Below the pieces are notes generated by a model. That model had not been told where the DNA came from, searched no databases, and saw only the letters and a list, made by a program, of their open reading frames with translations. Position numbers and translations under genes: made by a program. From Collimonas fungivorans (GTDB lineage: Bacteria > Pseudomonadota > Gammaproteobacteria > Burkholderiales > Burkholderiaceae_D), in assembly GCF_001584145.1 (NCBI RefSeq), contig NZ_CP013232.1, positions 4,650,001 through 4,714,000 on the forward strand: 64,000 bases of DNA, written 5' to 3'. Below, in pieces: positions 36,670 through 46,050 of the stretch. How positions within the stretch are numbered: the stretch's first letter is position 1; each line of letters opens with the position of its first letter.

Positions 36670-37443
36670 TCAGGAAGGTGAGCGCCGCAAGGCGGCCAGC
36701 AAGCTGTCCCACAGCCGCTGGCGTTCATCGATGGCGCGGATGCCGGCCTCCAGCACCTCGCGCAGCCGGACCGGGTCGTTGCCGGTAATCTCCTCTATCA
36801 TGCGCTGCGCGGCAGGGCCGTGATCGCCGGAATCAACCTCGATATGCCGCTCCAGGTAGAAGGTCAGCTCAGGCACGCTAGCCGGGTCGATGCGCCAGGT
36901 CTGCAGCAAGGCCTGGAACATGTCCGGGATCACGTTTTCCCGTCCGTAAAAAAAACTTCCGACTACCTGGTGCGTCTGGCCATCCATGCAGGTGCCGATG
37001 GTGGAAGTCACGAAGCGCTGGATCGGCGGCACGGCTTCCGCCCGCGTGAGCGCGGCGGCAAGCGCATCGCCCTTCCTGATCATCGCCAGGAACTGTTCGA
37101 TCTGCCGCGTCGAAGCGCCGATCTCCCGCATCGCCGACAGATAAAGGTCAAAATGCGTCATCGCGCCCTTGGGCGTCAGGTCCGATTCTTCGCCCAGCAC
37201 GATCTCGTTGATCAGGCGCGCTGCATGCGGGTTGGCCGGCGGATACCACGGCACCGCGGTGGTGGTCAGGTCTGCCTGCAGCCGCTTGACCAGCGACATG
37301 AAATCCCAGACGGCAAACACATGCCATTCCATGAACAGGCGCAGGTCCTTCTTGGTTCGTATGGCGGAAAAAACAGCATGATTTGTCAATGCCTTGTGCT
37401 TGTCCTTGAGGATAAGTTGCAGTGATTCAACGGTCGTTATCAT
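36670..37443 (-). CDS. DUF3050 (heme-oxygenase-like fold) protein
   Basis: Protein of 257 residues matching the DUF3050 pattern: [48 protein letters not shown], and [14 protein letters not shown]. The helical His- and Glu-rich organisation resembles the heme-oxygenase-like di-metal superfamily; activity is unknown. ATG 37443 has GGAG 5 nt upstream. A 3'-ward hemerythrin-like gene on the same strand hints at a shared role in redox stress. Confidence 0.85.
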   Translation of the reverse strand: MITTVESLQLILKDKHKALTNHAVFSAIRTKKDLRLFMEWHVFAVWDFMSLVKRLQADLTTTAVPWYPPANPHAARLINEIVLGEESDLTPKGAMTHFDLYLSAMREIGASTRQIEQFLAMIRKGDALAAALTRAEAVPPIQRFVTSTIGTCMDGQTHQVVGSFFYGRENVIPDMFQALLQTWRIDPASVPELTFYLERHIEVDSGDHGPAAQRMIEEITGNDPVRLREVLEAGIRAIDERQRLWDSLLAALRRSPS

Positions 37444-37588
37444 GTCATCTCCACATTGGGTTACACACGGATGTGTGCAAAACGACAATGACAGATATAT
37501 TGCTGTACGGCAATAAATATATGTTAATCCGTTGACACCAGGCCGCAAGCCAGACTCAAACCTCCGGGGAATCAGCGCAGGCAGGGAT

Positions 37589-38029
37589 TCAAAACGATGC
37601 GCACAGGCGGGACACCAGCAAACCCACCGCATCCTGGTGGAATTGCCCGGTATAAGCGCTGCGTATCTGCGCCAGGCGCTCCAGCGTTTCCGGGGTCTCG
37701 GGAGCGACGATGCGGATCACGAAACTGTCCTCGCGGATAGTCTTGCCGGTGGCCGCGTCACGCCACTGGCCATGCGTGTCCCAGGTGGTCAGGCCATCCG
37801 GAAAACGCGGCGTCACGATCTCCGCCATGAAAGCATTCCTTTCCGCATCGCTGACCTGCCCGCGTCCCTGGATGTCGCGCCCGAACAGCAGCTCGGCCTG
37901 CAGCTGCGCACTGCCGTGCACCTGCTGGCAGGTGCCGCCGCTGCCGCCGTCAGGGAAAGTGGCGCAGGCGGAAAGCGTTACGGTGCAGATCAGGCTGCAG
38001 ATCACGCTGTGGATCTGATTCAGGCGCAT
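37589..38029 (-). CDS. DUF3574 lipoprotein
   Basis: Predicted lipoprotein of 146 residues. The N-terminus has a lipobox (LSACATF) after a hydrophobic stretch. The body has the DUF3574 signature: [39 protein letters not shown], and [16 protein letters not shown] C-terminus. Function is unknown; it sits in the periplasm, attached to a membrane. ATG 38029 has GGAG 6 nt upstream; the frame extends ten codons further without a site. Confidence 0.85.
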   Translation of the reverse strand: MRLNQIHSVICSLICTVTLSACATFPDGGSGGTCQQVHGSAQLQAELLFGRDIQGRGQVSDAERNAFMAEIVTPRFPDGLTTWDTHGQWRDAATGKTIREDSFVIRIVAPETPETLERLAQIRSAYTGQFHQDAVGLLVSRLCASF

Positions 38030-38177
38030 GGCGGTCTCCTCGATGGCTGGGAATGCCACATGCTATCTCAAATATTGCCGCCGAGAATTAAAGGCGGCAA
38101 GCGGGCATTCAATAACTGCCACCAGCGCCGTATAATTTCCAAACACCGCCTCAACCAACCATGTCAGACCAGAACCC

Positions 38178-38429
38178 ATGAGCCTTATCGACAAACTGCT
38201 AGCAGGAACGGTGAAATCCGCGCCGGTCTCGACAGACAAGGTGCTGGTCCGTGTTTACCTCGATACCGGCGGCCACGTTACCGACGTCACGATCAGGAAA
38301 AGCTGCGGCGACCCGGAACGCGATGCTCATGCGCAGCGGGAAATCATGGGCATGCGTTTCGCGAGCAAGAGCAAAGGCGCAAAAACGTCGCACAACTGGC
38401 ATGACCTGACCTATACATTTCACGAATAA
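38178..38429 (+). CDS. Small protein with TonB-C-like fold
   Basis: Product of 83 residues with no signal peptide. Residues about 18-65 (VLVRVYLDTGGHVTDVTIRKSCGDPERDAHAQREIMGMRF) follow the TonB C-terminal pattern: strand, DxGxVxDVxxxxSxGDxxxD, helix. Unlike TonB it has no membrane anchor. It may be an isolated module or use a partner in trans. ATG 38178 is preceded by a weak AGAACCC. Confidence 0.6.
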   Translation: MSLIDKLLAGTVKSAPVSTDKVLVRVYLDTGGHVTDVTIRKSCGDPERDAHAQREIMGMRFASKSKGAKTSHNWHDLTYTFHE

Positions 38430-38731
38430 ACCGTGCGCCAGCGCGCCCTGTCCTCCTTGTTCCAGTACGTTTCCCTCAAGCAGTGCCGCGGCTGCGCCCC
38501 CCATTCCCCGCATATGGAAATGCAAATGGCGGCTATTAAGCTCCCATGATGGGTTGGCTGCCGTCCATACCCTAAGCTGTCTTCGCCGAGCTCATCTTCC
38601 GTTCAAATGACGAGCAGCCTGGTAATCAGAGTTCGGCATTTGGTTGCGGGCTATTCAAAAACATAACACGAGACACCTTGATGACGGTCGAGTGACGGCC
38701 GCTTCAAGGACATATAAGGAGCAGCTCGATC
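38430..38731. other. 302-bp intergenic region upstream of permease
   Basis: No gene, terminator or recognisable riboswitch is seen. The last part carries AAGGAG at 38716-38721 for the permease start. The preceding sequence may hold its promoter; no convincing -10/-35 pair stands out. Confidence 0.5.
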
Positions 38732-40114
38732 ATGATGGAACAACAACTCCAACCCTCCGCGGGTCTGGGAGAACCTATTGCCGTCGCCGAAGGAAAAATC
38801 GACCAGTACTTCCAGATCACCGCGCGCGGCAGCACCCAGCGCCGTGAGGTGGTCGCCGGCATCACCACTTTCCTGGCGATGGTCTACTCGGTATTTGTCG
38901 TGCCCGGCATGCTCGGCAAGGCCGGCTTCGACGTCAGCGCGGTGTTTGTCGCGGTCTGCCTGACCACCGCTTTCGGTTCCCTGCTGATGGGTTTGTGGGC
39001 GCGTTTGCCGATCGCCGTCGGCTGCGCGATTTCGCTGACTGCTTTCACCGCCTTCGGCCTGGTGCTCGGCAAAGGTCTGTCGCCTGCGGTTGCGCTCGGC
39101 GCGGTATTCCTGATGGGCCTGGTGTTCACCGCCATTTCCGTCACCGGCGTGCGTTCCTGGATCCTGCAAAACCTGCCCTCTGGCGTGGCCCATGGTACCG
39201 GCGTCGGCATCGGTTTGTTCCTGCTGCTGATCGCCTCCAACGACGTCGGCCTGGTGGTGAAAAACGCCGGCCCCGGCCTGCCGGTAGCGCTCGGCCACAT
39301 TACCGCGTTTCCAGTCGTGATGAGCATCGTCGGCCTGGCAGCGATTTTCGGGCTTGAGCGGCGCCGCGTCCCCGGCGGCATCCTGCTGGTAGTCGTGGTC
39401 TTGTCAATCATCGGCCTGATCTTCGATCCGGCCGTCAAGTTCACCGGCATATTTGCGGTGCCGGCGCTGAGCGCTCCCGGCCATGCCTCGCTGATCGGCG
39501 CGATGGACATCAAGGGCGCACTCAGCATGGCAGTGCTGCCGAGCGTGCTGGCGCTGGTGATGACCGCGGTGTTCGACGCCACCGGCACCATCCGCGCGGT
39601 CGCCGGCCAGGCCGGGCAAGTCAATGAAAAGGGTTATATCCACAATGGCGGCAAGGCGCTGACAGCCGATTCGCTCAGCTCGATTTTTGCCGGCCTGGTG
39701 GGCGGCGCACCTGCTGCCGCCTATATTGAATCGACGGTAGGCACAGCCGCCGGCGCCCGCACGGGCTTGACTGCGGTAGTGGTCGGCCTGCTGTTCCTCG
39801 CGGTGATCTTCTTCTCGCCGCTGGCCGGCCTGGTGCCTTCTTATGCAACCGCACCGGCGCTGATGTACGTCGGCTTGCTGATGCTGGGCAGCGTCAGCCG
39901 CATGCACATGGACGATACGGTCGATGCACTGGCTGGCTTGCTGTGCGCGGTGTTCATCGTCCTGACATGCAATATCGTGACCGGCATCATGCTTGGTTTC
40001 TGCACGCTGGTGATCGGCCGCGTGGTGTCGGGCGAGTTCCGCAAACTGAATTTCGGCACGGTCGCCATTGCGGTTGCACTGGCTGTTTTCTATGGAGGCG
40101 GCTGGGCGATTTAA
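38732..40114 (+). CDS. NCS2 family purine permease (AzgA/GhxP-like)
   Basis: Inner-membrane symporter of 460 residues for hypoxanthine, guanine or adenine. It has about 12-14 helices, the AzgA-type opening [24 protein letters not shown], the substrate motif [15 protein letters not shown], and the [30 protein letters not shown] block. AAGGAG sits 10 nt before ATG 38732; a second ATG follows directly. It ends with a strong terminator and is a single transcription unit. Confidence 0.93.
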   Translation: MMEQQLQPSAGLGEPIAVAEGKIDQYFQITARGSTQRREVVAGITTFLAMVYSVFVVPGMLGKAGFDVSAVFVAVCLTTAFGSLLMGLWARLPIAVGCAISLTAFTAFGLVLGKGLSPAVALGAVFLMGLVFTAISVTGVRSWILQNLPSGVAHGTGVGIGLFLLLIASNDVGLVVKNAGPGLPVALGHITAFPVVMSIVGLAAIFGLERRRVPGGILLVVVVLSIIGLIFDPAVKFTGIFAVPALSAPGHASLIGAMDIKGALSMAVLPSVLALVMTAVFDATGTIRAVAGQAGQVNEKGYIHNGGKALTADSLSSIFAGLVGGAPAAAYIESTVGTAAGARTGLTAVVVGLLFLAVIFFSPLAGLVPSYATAPALMYVGLLMLGSVSRMHMDDTVDALAGLLCAVFIVLTCNIVTGIMLGFCTLVIGRVVSGEFRKLNFGTVAIAVALAVFYGGGWAI

Positions 40115-40173
40115 GACGATACATCTATCCGGGTAACGTCGACGGTTTGGATCTCCTAGAACCGTCGGTTCAT

Positions 40174-40207
40174 GGCAGCGCCTGCGGGTGCTGCCTTTTT
40201 GTTTTTT
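40174..40207 (+). terminator. Rho-independent terminator after NCS2 permease
   Basis: A 9-bp stem (GGCAGCGCC with GGTGCTGCC, one G-T pair) with a TGCG loop and a long T-run interrupted by one G. A second 8-bp hairpin (CGACGGTT with AACCGTCG) lies just upstream at 40140-40167. Confidence 0.9.
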
Positions 40208-40232
40208 GGCTATGCGGAAGCCATCCGGTTTT

Positions 40233-40868
40233 TCATTTCGCTGGGGATTGAGCCGCCTCGCTGGCTTCGCTAGACGATAGCTTGCGCAGTTCGATCTGGG
40301 CAGTGCCGTTGCGCACAAAACCTAATTGTTTCGCCGCTGCGTAAGAGACATCAATAATCCGCTTGCTGCGGTACGGTCCGCGGTCGGTCACCTTGACCAG
40401 CGCCGTCCTGTTGTTGCGGACATTCCGCACCAGCACCCAGCTTTGCAGCGGCAGGCTTGGATGCGCGGCCGTCATCGAATACATATTGAAACGCTCGCCA
40501 CTGGCCGATTTGCGGCCATGAAAACCGGGGCCATACCAAGAGGCCTTGCCACGCTGGACGACCGTCCCTGGATCGGAGCGCAAACCGGTACTTTCATCAA
40601 GAGAAAAATCGCTATCGATCGCTTGTTCCGGCGACAGGTCATGCTCGCCAGATTCAACAGCGGCCGGCGGCAGTGCCGATTCACCTCGGGTACGAGAGGG
40701 AGAAATGGTATCGGAAACAACGGTTGTTCCAGCGACTGCGGTCGCGTCTTTCGACGCCTCATGCCCGGCGAGCAAGTCAGGCGCGGTATCAGCGGCTGCG
40801 GGCATTGCAACCCAGGCTGCCAGCAGCCATACGACATGCGCCCCGCGCGTTTGAAAAAATCCGCTCAC
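40233..40868 (-). CDS. RlpA-like septal lytic transglycosylase (DPBB domain)
   Basis: Exported protein of 211 residues with a signal peptide ending PAAADT. A low-complexity stretch leads to the double-psi beta-barrel at about 105-200: GKASWYGPGFHGRKSASGERF, MTAAHPSLP, VRNVRNNRTALVKVTDRGPY and IIDVSYAAAKQLG. RlpA proteins cleave naked glycan strands at the septum. There is no SPOR domain, so it is the short RlpA type. The ATG overlaps the stop of the upstream DUF6404 gene (ATGA). Confidence 0.9.
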   Translation of the reverse strand: MSGFFQTRGAHVVWLLAAWVAMPAAADTAPDLLAGHEASKDATAVAGTTVVSDTISPSRTRGESALPPAAVESGEHDLSPEQAIDSDFSLDESTGLRSDPGTVVQRGKASWYGPGFHGRKSASGERFNMYSMTAAHPSLPLQSWVLVRNVRNNRTALVKVTDRGPYRSKRIIDVSYAAAKQLGFVRNGTAQIELRKLSSSEASEAAQSPAK

Positions 40869-41224
40869 GATATGGACTTGACGGCATCAGGCAGAAAAAG
40901 TTCATGTTTGCTGGCTGCATGGCGGTAATAAAGCGCCATGCCATAACCGAAAACAGCGCCGATCAGAATTGCCATAATCACAGCAAACGCGACAGGCGCG
41001 CCAGACGGCGACAACAGAAAATACCAGGTGAAAGCGCCCCAGGCAATAGCGAAGCATCCCGAAAAAAACAGGAAATTGAATGCCATGCTGGCAAGGTGGG
41101 GAGGCGGGACCGGGATACCAGACCGCCATAACAAACGATGCAGCGGCGGAGCGTAGCGGTAGCGTGCAATGCCGGTGGATTCCAATAGGACCAATGCCGT
41201 TTTGATTTTTTGTGGATAAGACAT
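40865..41224 (-). CDS. DUF6404 family membrane protein
   Basis: Product of 119 residues. The opening QKIKTALVLLESTGI leads to YAPPLHRLLWRSGIPVPPPH, the DUF6404 signature, and then two helices (about 52-70 and 77-100). Function is unknown. ATG 41224 matches the family N-terminus; the frame is open 24 codons further upstream. Its stop overlaps the RlpA start, so the pair is coupled. Confidence 0.75.
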   Translation of the reverse strand: MSYPQKIKTALVLLESTGIARYRYAPPLHRLLWRSGIPVPPPHLASMAFNFLFFSGCFAIAWGAFTWYFLLSPSGAPVAFAVIMAILIGAVFGYGMALYYRHAASKHELFLPDAVKSIS

Positions 41225-41313
41225 AGGGATGTTTGCCGAGTTATGGTCGCTCGCCTCGCAGCAAGCCAGGTTGAAATTACCGCCTGCCTGCGGCAATCCG
41301 ATAAATGGTCCGA

Positions 41314-41610
41314 TCAGGTTCGGAGACTGCGGGCCTGCTGAACGACAACCAGCGAGGCGGCATATTCCAACGTCTTTATATAACCCGGCATGCTGGGATG
41401 CGTGCGCTTGGCCAGTTCAGTCAGCCGGCCTTTGAACGCCAGCAAATGCATCGTGGGATCGCCAGCCTGGTTCGCAGCAAAGGAACAGGCATCTTTGACG
41501 ATATGGTGAATAGCGATTTTCACATTCTGGCCATACAGCGACAGCGCTGCCAGCGCTTCGATTTTCTTCAAATATTCGTTGTTCAAACAATTTTCGAGCT
41601 GGACGCTCAT
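41314..41610 (-). CDS. Hypothetical small protein
   Basis: Product of 98 residues, largely helical, no signal peptide or membrane segment (LKKIEALAALSLYGQNVKIAIHHIVKDACSF). I do not recognise a family. GGAG lies 6 nt before the ATG, and codon use is like its neighbours, which support a real gene. It is upstream of DUF6404 and RlpA on the same strand. Confidence 0.65.
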   Translation of the reverse strand: MSVQLENCLNNEYLKKIEALAALSLYGQNVKIAIHHIVKDACSFAANQAGDPTMHLLAFKGRLTELAKRTHPSMPGYIKTLEYAASLVVVQQARSLRT

Positions 41611-41989
41611 TGCTTACTCCAGGAAACAGATTACGGTAAATACTCCAAGATCAATCTTAGGGACACACCCATTACCTGTCCATTTCCCGCAAGCGGATGT
41701 CACAAGAGTTTTCAAATTCAATGTTACGTAGAAATATTATGTATCTCTTAATGCACAACCAATGCCGTTTCTTGATTTCCATAGATGTTGTCGAAGCACG
41801 GCGCCTGCCGCCAACGTTGTTTTTTGGCACTATTTCACCCTCTTATCCGCAATAACGCCGATTCCAGGGCGTCTCGGCACAATCACCCCAGGCTGACGGA
41901 TCAGGTATGTTACCTTGGCTAACGCGGCCCTTCTTTCAAGTCCCGCTTCTACTATCAGCTGGTCAAAGACCGGGAGCAGGAAGAAGGAT
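41611..41989. other. 379-bp intergenic region upstream of Crp/Fnr gene
   Basis: No gene seen. The part at 41690-41770 is AT-rich (TTACGTAGAAATATTATGTA is nearly symmetric) and may hold divergent promoters for the small gene on the left and the regulator on the right. No terminator or RNA gene is seen. Confidence 0.5.
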
Positions 41990-42736
41990 ATGTTCAGCGC
42001 ACCCGACCCAAACCAGAACCACCTGCTGGCAGCCTTGCTCGACGCTGAATTCGACCGCCTGGCGCCGCACCTGGAGCTGATCCCGATGCGGCTGGGCGAC
42101 CTGCTCTACGATTCCGGCGGCAAGCTGCAGCATGTCTACTTTCCCACCACATCGATTGTCTCGCTGCTCTACGTCCTGGAAAACGGCGGATCTTCCGAGA
42201 TCGCCGGGGTCGGCAACGAGGGCATATTGGGAATTTCTCTTTTCATGGGCGGCAATACCACGCCCAGCCGCGCGGTGGTGCAGACCGGCGGCTTCGGCTA
42301 TCGGCTCAAGTCGCACATATTGATGGAAGAATTCAACCGCGCCGGACCGGTGATGCGCCTCTTGCTGCGCTATACCCAGGCGCTGCTCACGCAAATGAGC
42401 CAGACAGCCGTGTGCAACCGCCACCATACGCTGGACCAGCAACTGTGCCGCTGGCTGCTGCTGACGCTGGACCGCCTGCCCACCAATGAATTGACGATGA
42501 CCCAGGAATTGATTGCCGGCATGCTGGGCGTGCGGCGCGAAGGCGTCACCGAAGCGGCAGGAAAATTGCAGAACCTCGGTTTTATCCGCTACCGGCGCGG
42601 CCATATCACCGTGCTGGACCGGGCTGGCCTGAACAGCAACGTTTGCGAATGTTATGGCGTGGTCAAGAAAGAATTTGCGCGCCTGTTGTCGGATGTACAC
42701 CAGCGGCAAGGCAAGCCGGCGCCGCCGGCCAAGTAA
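41990..42736 (+). CDS. Crp/Fnr family transcriptional regulator
   Basis: Regulator of 248 residues. An N-terminal cyclic-nucleotide-binding-like barrel (VYFPTTSIVSLLYVLENGGSSEIAGVGNEGILGI) is followed by a C-terminal HTH (TMTQELIAGMLGVRREGVTEAAGKLQNLGFIRYRRGHI). The four-Cys Fnr iron-sulfur motif is absent; this matches the non-Fnr, light- or stress-linked group common in proteobacteria. ATG 41990 has AGGAAGAAGG just upstream. It stands before a hybrid kinase and a receiver protein, and may be part of their signalling chain. Confidence 0.88.
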   Translation: MFSAPDPNQNHLLAALLDAEFDRLAPHLELIPMRLGDLLYDSGGKLQHVYFPTTSIVSLLYVLENGGSSEIAGVGNEGILGISLFMGGNTTPSRAVVQTGGFGYRLKSHILMEEFNRAGPVMRLLLRYTQALLTQMSQTAVCNRHHTLDQQLCRWLLLTLDRLPTNELTMTQELIAGMLGVRREGVTEAAGKLQNLGFIRYRRGHITVLDRAGLNSNVCECYGVVKKEFARLLSDVHQRQGKPAPPAK

Positions 42737-42830
42737 GCCAAGTATTTGCAGCATTACATTCGTCACCACCTTGTTTGAGCCGAGGCTAGCGCTCAGTTGT
42801 AAGCCAATCGGACCTGGATTCATACCCACC

Positions 42831-44912
42831 ATGGAAAATACATCTGGAACTGCATCGCAAGCCGTGCAGCAACCGCTGCTGAAAGCCGGCGCCTTGCAAA
42901 ACGCCATTTTCAACAGCGCCAACTTTTCCTGCATCGCCACCGACGCCCAAGGCGTGATCCAGATTTTCAACGTCGGCGCCGAACGCATGCTCGGCTACAA
43001 GGCAGAGGACGTGGTAGACAAAATCACGCCGGCCGGGATTTCGGATGCGCAAGAACTGATTGCGCGGGCCGCATCGCTCAGCCTTGAGCTCGACACCCAG
43101 ATCACCCCGGGCTTCGAAGCGCTGGTGTTCAAGGCCTCGCGCGGCATTGAAGACATCTACGAACTGACCTATATCCGCAAGGATGGCAGCCGCTTTCCGG
43201 CGATGGTGTCGGTCACCGCCCTGCGCGATGCCCAAGACAAGGTAATCGGCTACCTGCTGATCGGCACCGACAATACGGCGCGCAAACAGGTCGAAGCGGA
43301 ACAGGCGCTGCTTGACCAGCGCCTGCGCGACCAGCAGTTCTACACGCGCTCGCTGATCGAATCGAATATCGATGCCTTGATGACCACCGATCCGCGCGGC
43401 ATCATCAGCGATGTCAACCAGCAGATGGAAGCGCTGACCGGCTGCACCCGCGACGAGCTGATCGGGGCGCCGTTCAAGAATTACTTTACCGATCCGGAGC
43501 GTGCCGAGGCCGCCATCACACGCGTGCTGCGCGAAGGCAAGGTGACCAACTACGAGCTGACCGCCCACGCCGTGGATGGCACCGAGACGGTGGTCTCGTA
43601 CAACGCGACCACCTTCCACAACCGCGACAACCAGCTGCAAGGCGTGTTCGCGGCGGCACGCGACGTCACCGACCGCAAGCAGTTCGAATATACGCTGCAA
43701 GAAAACAATATCGAACTGGAAAATGCCAGGGCGGCAGCGGAAAAAGCCAACCTGGCAAAATCGGATTTCCTCTCCAGCATGAGCCATGAATTACGCACCC
43801 CGCTCAACGCCGTGCTCGGATTCGCGCAGCTGATGGCGTCCGATACGCCGCCGCCGTCATCGGCGCAAAAATTGTCGATCGACCAGATCTTGCAGGCCGG
43901 CTGGTATCTGCTGCGCCTGATCAACGAGATCCTCGACCTGGCGATGATCGAATCGGGTAAAGTGACACTGTCGCAGGAATCGATGTCGCTCACCGAAGTG
44001 ATACAGGATTGCCAGGCAATGATCGAGCCGCAGGCGCAAAAGCGCGGGGTGCAGCTGACCTTCCCTCTTCTCGACAACCTGTTTTATGTGCATGCCGACC
44101 GCACCAGGGTCAAGCAAGTGATGGTCAACCTGCTGTCGAATGCGATCAAATACAATCGGGCCGAGGGCAGTGTGGTTGTCAAATGCGCGACGAGCGGCAG
44201 CGACCGGGTGCGCGTCAGCGTTACCGATACCGGAGCAGGCTTGACGCCGGAACAGTTGGCGCAGCTGTTTCAGCCTTTCAACCGGCTCGGGCAAGAGAGC
44301 AGTGTCGAAGAAGGCACCGGCATCGGCCTGGTGGTCACCAAGCAGCTGGTCGAGTTGATGGGTGGCGTCATCGGCGTCGAAAGCAGGGTCGGCGCCGGCA
44401 GCGTATTCTGGGTGGAATTGCCGGCGGTGAGCGCGCCGGAACTGGCGCTTGACGACATCCACAAGATCGCCGTCGATAAATCGAATCGCGCCGCGGCAGA
44501 TCAGCTGCAGTCCCAGCGCACGCTGCTCTATGTCGAGGACAATCCGGCAAACCTGGTCCTGGTCGAGCAACTGATTGCGCGGCGCGGCGACCTGACGCTG
44601 CTGACGGCGATCAACGGCCACCTGGGAATCCAGATGGCACGCGCGCACCAGCCGGACGTGATCCTGATGGATATCAACCTGCCCGGCATCAGCGGTTACG
44701 GCGTCCTCAAAATTTTGCTCGAAGATGTGGCAACGGCCCACATCCCGATCATGGCGCTGTCGGCCAACGCCGTGCCGCGCGATATCCAGAAAGGCATGGA
44801 TGCGGGTTTCTTCCGCTACCTGACAAAACCGATCGAGGTGGTCGAATTCATGGACGCCCTCGACGTCGCGCTGCGCCATGCGGAAAAGAACGGCTTGCCG
44901 AGCGGAGCATAG
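42831..44912 (+). CDS. PAS-PAS hybrid sensor histidine kinase with receiver
   Basis: Cytosolic signalling kinase of 693 residues with no transmembrane helix. Domains: PAS (about 25-160), PAS (about 175-290), a coiled linker, HisKA with His319 (MSHELRTPLNAVLGFAQLM), ATPase (NLLSNAIKYN, DTGAGL, GTGIGLVV) and a C-terminal receiver from about 565 (LLYVEDN) with phospho-acceptor Asp614 (LMDINLPG). The layout suits a soluble redox or ligand sensor feeding a phosphorelay. No strong ribosome site; ATG 42831 gives a normal N-terminus (MENTSG). Confidence 0.93.
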   Translation: MENTSGTASQAVQQPLLKAGALQNAIFNSANFSCIATDAQGVIQIFNVGAERMLGYKAEDVVDKITPAGISDAQELIARAASLSLELDTQITPGFEALVFKASRGIEDIYELTYIRKDGSRFPAMVSVTALRDAQDKVIGYLLIGTDNTARKQVEAEQALLDQRLRDQQFYTRSLIESNIDALMTTDPRGIISDVNQQMEALTGCTRDELIGAPFKNYFTDPERAEAAITRVLREGKVTNYELTAHAVDGTETVVSYNATTFHNRDNQLQGVFAAARDVTDRKQFEYTLQENNIELENARAAAEKANLAKSDFLSSMSHELRTPLNAVLGFAQLMASDTPPPSSAQKLSIDQILQAGWYLLRLINEILDLAMIESGKVTLSQESMSLTEVIQDCQAMIEPQAQKRGVQLTFPLLDNLFYVHADRTRVKQVMVNLLSNAIKYNRAEGSVVVKCATSGSDRVRVSVTDTGAGLTPEQLAQLFQPFNRLGQESSVEEGTGIGLVVTKQLVELMGGVIGVESRVGAGSVFWVELPAVSAPELALDDIHKIAVDKSNRAAADQLQSQRTLLYVEDNPANLVLVEQLIARRGDLTLLTAINGHLGIQMARAHQPDVILMDINLPGISGYGVLKILLEDVATAHIPIMALSANAVPRDIQKGMDAGFFRYLTKPIEVVEFMDALDVALRHAEKNGLPSGA

Positions 44913-44986
44913 GCAGCAACGAAATGCGGCTTGCGAATTGCAGCATGATTTATCAGCAGGTGAACGATTTTTCTGGGAACAACGCA

Positions 44987-45823
44987 ATGCTTATATCCGA
45001 AATCCTGAAGGCCAGCATCCTGATCGTCGATGACCAGGAAGCCAATGTCATGCTGCTGGAACAAATGCTGCGCAAAGCCGGTTATGCACACATCACGTCG
45101 ACGATGGATCCGCACACGGTCGTCCCGCTGCACCTGGCGCATCGCTACGACTTGATCCTGCTCGATCTGCAAATGCCGGAAATGGATGGCTTCCAGGTCA
45201 TGGAAGGCCTGAAGGAAATCGAAACCGCGGGGTATCTGCCGGTGCTGGTCATCACGGCGCAGCCGGCGCACAAGCTGCGTGCGCTGCAAGCGGGCGCCAA
45301 GGATTTTGTCAGCAAGCCATTCGACCTGGTTGAGGTGCAGACGCGCATCCACAACATGCTGGAGGTGCGGCTGCTGTATCGGAAACTGGACAACTACAAC
45401 AAGGCGCTGGAACAGACCGTGCTGGAACGCACGGCAGAACTGCGCGAGAGCGAAGCCCGCTTCAAGAGTCTGACGGAACTGTCTTCGGACTGGTACTGGG
45501 AACAGGATCCGCAAGGAAAATTCACCAAGGTATCCGGCCCGGTTTTCGACATGCTCGGGATCGATGCCGACAATACGGACGGTGTGCTCAGCATTGCGGC
45601 GGCAGGACGCTGGAACGAGGCCGAGCGAGTACAGCTGGAAGACAACATTGCAAACCGCCGTCCCTTCCTCGATTTCATCTACAGCCGCCGCAATGCCGAC
45701 GGCACCCTGCAATACCTTCAGGTAAGCGGAGAGCCGATGTTCGATTCAGCCAGCCTTTTCATCGGCTACCGCGGCATCGGCATGGATGTCACCGAGCGCA
45801 TGAACCGCGACCTGGAAAAATAG
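44987..45823 (+). CDS. REC-PAS signalling protein
   Basis: Product of about 278 residues. A receiver (about 10-125) has ILIVDDQEANV, the phospho-acceptor in LILLDLQMPEMDG and Lys in VSKPFD. A coiled segment (EQTVLERTAELRESEARFK) joins it to a PAS domain (about 160-275; YRGIGMDVTER at its end). No output domain such as GGDEF, EAL or kinase follows, so it may relay by protein contact. It lies 74 bp after the hybrid kinase and probably receives its phosphate. In-frame ATGs at 44924 and 44945 are alternatives. Confidence 0.85.
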   Translation: MLISEILKASILIVDDQEANVMLLEQMLRKAGYAHITSTMDPHTVVPLHLAHRYDLILLDLQMPEMDGFQVMEGLKEIETAGYLPVLVITAQPAHKLRALQAGAKDFVSKPFDLVEVQTRIHNMLEVRLLYRKLDNYNKALEQTVLERTAELRESEARFKSLTELSSDWYWEQDPQGKFTKVSGPVFDMLGIDADNTDGVLSIAAAGRWNEAERVQLEDNIANRRPFLDFIYSRRNADGTLQYLQVSGEPMFDSASLFIGYRGIGMDVTERMNRDLEK

Positions 45824-46050
45824 CCGCTTCATAGCGACACTGGCGCCACCGACAAGGCCAGCGTCCGCGCCGGCCAGTTCGCATCGCTGCTGTATGAATT
45901 TATACACAGCGAAAAATATTCATTGCCAAATCTTTCAGCACGGAAATCTTATCTGCTACGATACCCTCGGCTGATGCGGGGGAGAATGATGCTCGCCTGT
46001 CGCAAACAAAGCAGTCTATAAATATAAGAAACAAAAAAACAGGGGAGTAG

